DNA of 49,926 nt from NCBI GenBank assembly GCA_013290025.1, contig JABCYV010000006.1, positions 1 through 49,926 of the forward strand, in the 5' to 3' direction. Source of the stretch: Acidobacteriota bacterium (lineage in GTDB: Bacteria; Acidobacteriota; Terriglobia; Terriglobales; Acidobacteriaceae). Both the position numbers and the translations under genes were made by a program. Below are positions 45,601 to 49,926 of this stretch, in pieces. Each line of letters begins with the position of its first letter. Within the stretch, counting starts at the first letter, position 1. The notes under the pieces are model-generated. The model did not search any database. It was not told where the DNA came from and saw nothing but the letters and a program-made list of their open reading frames with translations.

Positions 45601-47556
45601 TTATTTTTTCCTCTCGTCCTTAGGTGGCTGCTGCCTCTCTGAAGGCCGCGGAGCCGGCGCGGGCCGAGAGGCAGGTGCTGGCTGGGGACGCTGCTGCTGC
45701 CACTGACGGAACTTCTGTTCTTCGTTCTGCTGATGCTCAGGTCTCTCTTGAACCGGAGGAGCCTGCCTAACCAGCGGATGCGCTGGCGCATTATTGGAAG
45801 GCCGCGGTACCGCTCGCTCTGCGGGGGCGGGGGCTTCTTGCGGACGGGACGGCTGTTGCTGCCCACGGGCTTGCTCCTGCGGGCGAGGCTCTTGTTGCTG
45901 CGAACGCGACGGCTGCGGCGCTTCCTCGGCGCGCCCTGGTGCTGGCGGACGCGGAACCGGTCGTGACGCTTCCGGACGCGGTGTTCCAGTTCCGGCTTCA
46001 GGTCGGCCGGGTGGAGCTTGCGCCTGCGGTCGAGCCGCTTCATTCTGTCCACGAACCGCCGGCTGCGGCTGGCCCGGTGTTTCTGTACGTACGTTCACTT
46101 TCGCCTGCCGCTGCTCGAACGGCTCTCTCGGTGGCGTCGGCATTCTGGTGGCGACCACTTGCCGATTTACTACCGCCGCGGCGGGCTTGACCCTCGCTGG
46201 TCCCCCGGCGCCCAATACACTAGCTCTGACCGGCTGCGCCTGAACTTCATGAGTAACCGGAGCTGCGGCGAGTTGCCTTTCATCCACGTGAGCAATATTT
46301 CTGGCTACAGGACGAGCGTTTACAAATGTGTCATGTGAAACCACCGTTACGCTGTTTGACACGTGCTGGTTAACGTAGGTGATGTTCGTGACTTTATTGA
46401 CGGTGTAGTTGTTGTACACGTTGGTGACCTGCGTAACGTTCACGCGTGTGTTGGTCACATTCACATTAGTCACATAGTTGCGGCTGCCGCGATACCAAGG
46501 TACGAAGACTTCGCGAGGACCCAGCGGGAACCAACCCACACCTACGCCACCGCCGACCACGAGCGCACCGCCGCCGACAAATGCCACAAGAGCCGGTGCA
46601 TAGACCGGCCGCACGACGACCGGGCCAGGAACCCAGCACCATGAGCTTTGGACGAAGGCCCAGCGTCCGTAGTGGAATGGAGCAAAGCCCCAAGGCTCAT
46701 CCTCCACCCATGTCCAGCCCCAGGGTTCGACCCACACCCAATGCCCATAACGGTATGGAGCCCATCCGACAGCTACAGCCGTCGGGGTCCAGACCGGACC
46801 GTAATCCGCAACGTAATGCCAGTGGCCATGGTCGTCGAGATCCTCGTAACCGGTCACCTCGGGCGAGATGTAATTGGCGGACTCGGAGTGGTCTTCACGT
46901 TGATCGCGCGCGAAAGCGAAATTGTCGAAATCATCGGAGCGGGGAATCTGCTCGATTTGATGATCAAGCTGATCGGTCCCTGTGAAACGCGCGTTCTGGC
47001 CGGCAACCACGGTGTAAGTGGCGCCTCCGCCCGTCACTTCGCCTCGACCGTGCCAGACTCGCGTATCGGTCTCGGTGCCATCGGCGTTCACGTCAACCCG
47101 ATACTCGCCCGCCTGTTGCAGAGAAAATGCCAGGTTCGGCGTATCTACTTCAACGACGTCCCCATCATCAAGGTGGCGCAGTCGCACAATGACCGAACCC
47201 TGCGACAACTTCAATTGCAGAGTGTGGTCATCAAGATCGAGAAACGTAATGCTGGTTTCCGAATCGATACGGATCGCGGTCGAGCCTACATGCAACTCCG
47301 CTCGCGAGTCTTTGTCGGCCCACAAATTGTCCCCCGTGGTGAGCGGTCGGTTGGGAACGGCCTGCACCCAGTCGCCTTCGCCCCCGGGCTGAAACGAAAC
47401 TGAGCCATCCGAGAAATTGAGGCGCGCCACCCGGCTTGGCGGATCCTGACCCTGTTCTTGATCTTGATCTTGCGCCATGAGCATCAGCGGCGATTGCAAC
47501 ATCAGCAAGAGTCCCGCCAGCAAGGTCGCAACCGCCAGGATCTTATGTGTCTTCAT
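45601..47556 (-). CDS. FecR-like/DUF6600-type secreted protein with Pro/Gln/Arg-rich C-terminal tail
   Basis: 651 aa; signal peptide; RLNFSDGSVSFQPGGEGDWVQAVPNRPLTTGDNLWADKDSRAELHVGSTAIRID; aromatic repeats YGPVWTPTAVAVGWAPYRYGHWVWVEPWGWTWVEDEPWGFAPFHYGRWAF; low-complexity tail. Confidence 0.88.
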   Translation of the reverse strand: MKTHKILAVATLLAGLLLMLQSPLMLMAQDQDQEQGQDPPSRVARLNFSDGSVSFQPGGEGDWVQAVPNRPLTTGDNLWADKDSRAELHVGSTAIRIDSETSITFLDLDDHTLQLKLSQGSVIVRLRHLDDGDVVEVDTPNLAFSLQQAGEYRVDVNADGTETDTRVWHGRGEVTGGGATYTVVAGQNARFTGTDQLDHQIEQIPRSDDFDNFAFARDQREDHSESANYISPEVTGYEDLDDHGHWHYVADYGPVWTPTAVAVGWAPYRYGHWVWVEPWGWTWVEDEPWGFAPFHYGRWAFVQSSWCWVPGPVVVRPVYAPALVAFVGGGALVVGGGVGVGWFPLGPREVFVPWYRGSRNYVTNVNVTNTRVNVTQVTNVYNNYTVNKVTNITYVNQHVSNSVTVVSHDTFVNARPVARNIAHVDERQLAAAPVTHEVQAQPVRASVLGAGGPARVKPAAAVVNRQVVATRMPTPPREPFEQRQAKVNVRTETPGQPQPAVRGQNEAARPQAQAPPGRPEAGTGTPRPEASRPVPRPPAPGRAEEAPQPSRSQQQEPRPQEQARGQQQPSRPQEAPAPAERAVPRPSNNAPAHPLVRQAPPVQERPEHQQNEEQKFRQWQQQRPQPAPASRPAPAPRPSERQQPPKDERKK

Positions 47557-47683
47557 TGGCTTCCCTTTCGCTTTCCTTTAGCACCGCAAACGTATCGACA
47601 ATTGCTCATTGTCTTTAAACACCACTACAGCTCGAAAGTTCCCCACCTAAACTCTGTAGTGTAAGACTTTAGCCCAAAAGAAA

Positions 47684-47712
47684 TTGCCAGCTCCCTACGG
47701 GGAAGCTGGCAA
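47684..47712 (-). terminator. Rho-independent terminator of lon
   Basis: Minus strand TTGCCAGCTTCCC-CGTA-GGGAGCTGGCAA followed by TTTCTTTT, about 30 nt after the lon stop codon. Confidence 0.85.
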
Positions 47713-47740
47713 GTTAACGTCGGGGCGACAGCGGGGGCGA

Positions 47741-49926
47741 TTATGTGACTGCCTGCTCTGCGAGAAATTTTTCTCGCTCCACCTCATCGCGTCTTTCTTC
47801 TCCGGGAGTGGACGGCAGGGCCAGGTCCAGGACTTCAGCAATCGTCTTGACGTAGTGGATGTTCAGATGTTCGAGCTGCTCGGGCGTAAGGTCCTCGTCC
47901 ACGTTCATCTTGTTCTCCGCCGGAAGAATTACATCACGCACGCCAGCGCGCTTGGCTGCCAGGACCTTCTCCTTGACTCCGCCGATGGGCAGGACGTTCC
48001 CGCTCAGGGTGATCTCCCCCGTCATCGCAGTCAGCGGACGTACAGGCCGGCCAGTGAGCAAAGAGACCAGCGCTGTTGCCATGGTCACTCCCGCGGATGG
48101 ACCGTCCTTAGGGATAGCGCCCGCCGGCACGTGAATGTGGATGTCATGCTCGGCAAAGAAATTCTCCTCAATCCCAAGTTGGGTCGCATTGGAGCGCACC
48201 CACGTCAAGGCCGCCTGCATTGACTCCTGCATGACCTGGCCAATCTGGCCCGTCATGGTGAAGCCGCCTTTCCCCTTCATGGTGTTGGCTTCAACGAACA
48301 GAATGTCACCGCCGGAGGGCGTCCAAGCCAGGCCGACCACCACGCCGGCACGCCGGGTGCGCTCCGCAATTTCGCCTTCACTGCGCACCTTGATGCCGCC
48401 CAGAAACTCCTGGACCACTTCCCTGGTCACTATTAACTTTTCCGTCTTGCCTTCTGCCAACCGGCGTGCTTGTTTGCGACAGATAGTGCCAATATTGCGC
48501 TCCAGGTTACGCACGCCAGCCTCACGCGTGTAGTGGCGGATGATATAGCTGACGCCTTCCTCCGGGAATTCAATCTGTTCCTTGGTTACGCCGTTCTCTT
48601 CAATCTGTCGCGGGATGAGGTATTGGAAAGCGATATGTACTTTCTCTTCCTCCGTGTATCCCTGGAGTTCGATGATCTCCATGCGGTCGCGCAATGGCTC
48701 CGCAACCGGATCCAACATGTTCGCCGTTGTGATAAACAAGACCTTCGACAGATCGAATGTGACGTCGAGGTAATTGTCACGAAAAGTCGAATTCTGCTCC
48801 GGATCGAGAGCTTCGAGCAGTGCCGACGCCGGGTCGCCGCGGAAATCACGGCCGACTTTATCGATTTCATCGAGCATGAATACTGGGTCCTTGGTTTCGG
48901 CACGGCGGATGCCCTGAATAATTTGTCCCGGTAAGGCACCGATATAAGTCCGCCGATGACCACGAATCTCGGCTTCGTCATGAACGCCGCCGAGCGAGAT
49001 ACGGACGAATTTGCGCCCCAAGGCACGAGCAATGGACTTTCCCAGCGAAGTCTTGCCCACTCCTGGAGGGCCAACGAAGCACAGAATCGGGCCTTTCATC
49101 CCAGGCTTTAGACGACGGACCGACAGGTAGTCCAGAATGCGATCTTTCACCTTCTGTAGGTCATAGTGGTCGGTGTCGAGGATCTCCTTGGCTTTGAGAA
49201 TGTCCACCTCGCCACCAGAAGTTTTCGCCCAAGGCAGAATCGCAAGCCACTCGATGTAATTGCGGGTAACGGAATAATCCGCAGCCATGGGTGACATGCG
49301 GGAGAGCCGTCCCAGCTCCTTCAACGCCTCCTTCTTCACGTCATCCGGCATCCCCGCAGCTTCGATTTTTTGCCGTAGGTCTTCCGTGTCGCGCGCGCCT
49401 TCGTCCTGCTCCCCTAATTCTTTCTGGATAGCCTTCATCTGCTCGCGCAGATAGTATTCGCGCTGGGTCTGCTGTACCCGGTCCTGCACTTCAGACTGGA
49501 TCTTGTTACGCAGTTGCTGGACTTCCAGCTCCTTGGCCAAATGTTGATTGATCTTTTCCAGGCGAACCCGCACATCTGTGGTTTCCAGCGTGTCCTGTTT
49601 GTCCGACGTGGAGAGCGAAGGCAGCGAGGAGGCGATGAAGTCCACCAGGCGTCCCGGCTCCTCAATATTCATGGCCACGGTGGAGAGCTCGTCCGACAAG
49701 GTCGGGGAACCAGCCACAATCTGTTGAAACAGGGTTAGAACGTTGCGTTGCAGAGCTTCCACCTCGGAACTCTTGGGTGGAATGGCTTCCGGTACCGATT
49801 CAACCCGGCCTCGCATGAATGGCGTCAGCTGGACGAACTCCGTCAACCGCACCCGCTCCAGGCCTTCCGCGAAAACGAACAGGCTCTGGTTCGGCATCTT
49901 GACCACTTTGTGCACTACAGCCAAGG
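47741..49926 (-). CDS. lon: ATP-dependent Lon protease (N-terminus cut off by window edge)
   Basis: LCFVGPPGVGKTSLGKSIARALGRKFVRISLGGVHDEAEIRGHRRTYIGALPGQIIQGIRRA; catalytic region AIPKDGPSAGVTMATALVSLLTGRPVR. Confidence 0.97.
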   Translation of the reverse strand, partial: LAVVHKVVKMPNQSLFVFAEGLERVRLTEFVQLTPFMRGRVESVPEAIPPKSSEVEALQRNVLTLFQQIVAGSPTLSDELSTVAMNIEEPGRLVDFIASSLPSLSTSDKQDTLETTDVRVRLEKINQHLAKELEVQQLRNKIQSEVQDRVQQTQREYYLREQMKAIQKELGEQDEGARDTEDLRQKIEAAGMPDDVKKEALKELGRLSRMSPMAADYSVTRNYIEWLAILPWAKTSGGEVDILKAKEILDTDHYDLQKVKDRILDYLSVRRLKPGMKGPILCFVGPPGVGKTSLGKSIARALGRKFVRISLGGVHDEAEIRGHRRTYIGALPGQIIQGIRRAETKDPVFMLDEIDKVGRDFRGDPASALLEALDPEQNSTFRDNYLDVTFDLSKVLFITTANMLDPVAEPLRDRMEIIELQGYTEEEKVHIAFQYLIPRQIEENGVTKEQIEFPEEGVSYIIRHYTREAGVRNLERNIGTICRKQARRLAEGKTEKLIVTREVVQEFLGGIKVRSEGEIAERTRRAGVVVGLAWTPSGGDILFVEANTMKGKGGFTMTGQIGQVMQESMQAALTWVRSNATQLGIEENFFAEHDIHIHVPAGAIPKDGPSAGVTMATALVSLLTGRPVRPLTAMTGEITLSGNVLPIGGVKEKVLAAKRAGVRDVILPAENKMNVDEDLTPEQLEHLNIHYVKTIAEVLDLALPSTPGEERRDEVEREKFLAEQAVT

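Noticed and set aside
1-49926. CRISPR arrays, transposases, phage genes or defence systems
   Set aside because: No regularly spaced repeats and no recognisable cas, integrase, transposase, restriction or toxin-antitoxin proteins in the ORF set.

Overview
The window looks like a GC-rich Acidobacteria-type chromosome segment; the lineage is inferred from gene content, not tested. It is densely coding. Housekeeping genes include purF (truncated at the left edge) and purL, selB, tRNA-Glu(UUC), ppdK, glyS/glyQ, recO, a 7Fe-type ferredoxin, an aconitase/IPM-dehydratase-family enzyme with the swivel domain at the N-terminus, suhB-type phosphatase, a short Hfq/Sm-like protein, a fused MoaD-MoaE, and lon (truncated at the right edge). 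The accessory part (about 7.5-21.4 kb) carries two paralogous secreted six-hairpin-type glycosidases around a CRTAC1-like FG-GAP/UnbV protein, a TPR protein and a TonB-dependent receptor, followed by a cupin and an MFS transporter. This resembles a SusD-less glycan utilisation locus. Other notable observations: a Ser/Thr kinase-TPR gene reduced to a 0.76-kb remnant by two apparent internal deletions; a 146-bp cloverleaf-like palindromic element that supplies the glyQ stop codon and ends 12 bp before glyS; an exact 16-nt inverted repeat pair flanking a stand-alone cyclic-nucleotide-binding gene; a second dispersed repeat pair; and a possible structured leader upstream of the second TonB-dependent receptor. 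No CRISPR array, rRNA, transposase, integrase or phage gene was recognised. All family calls were made by reading translated sequence, without database searches.
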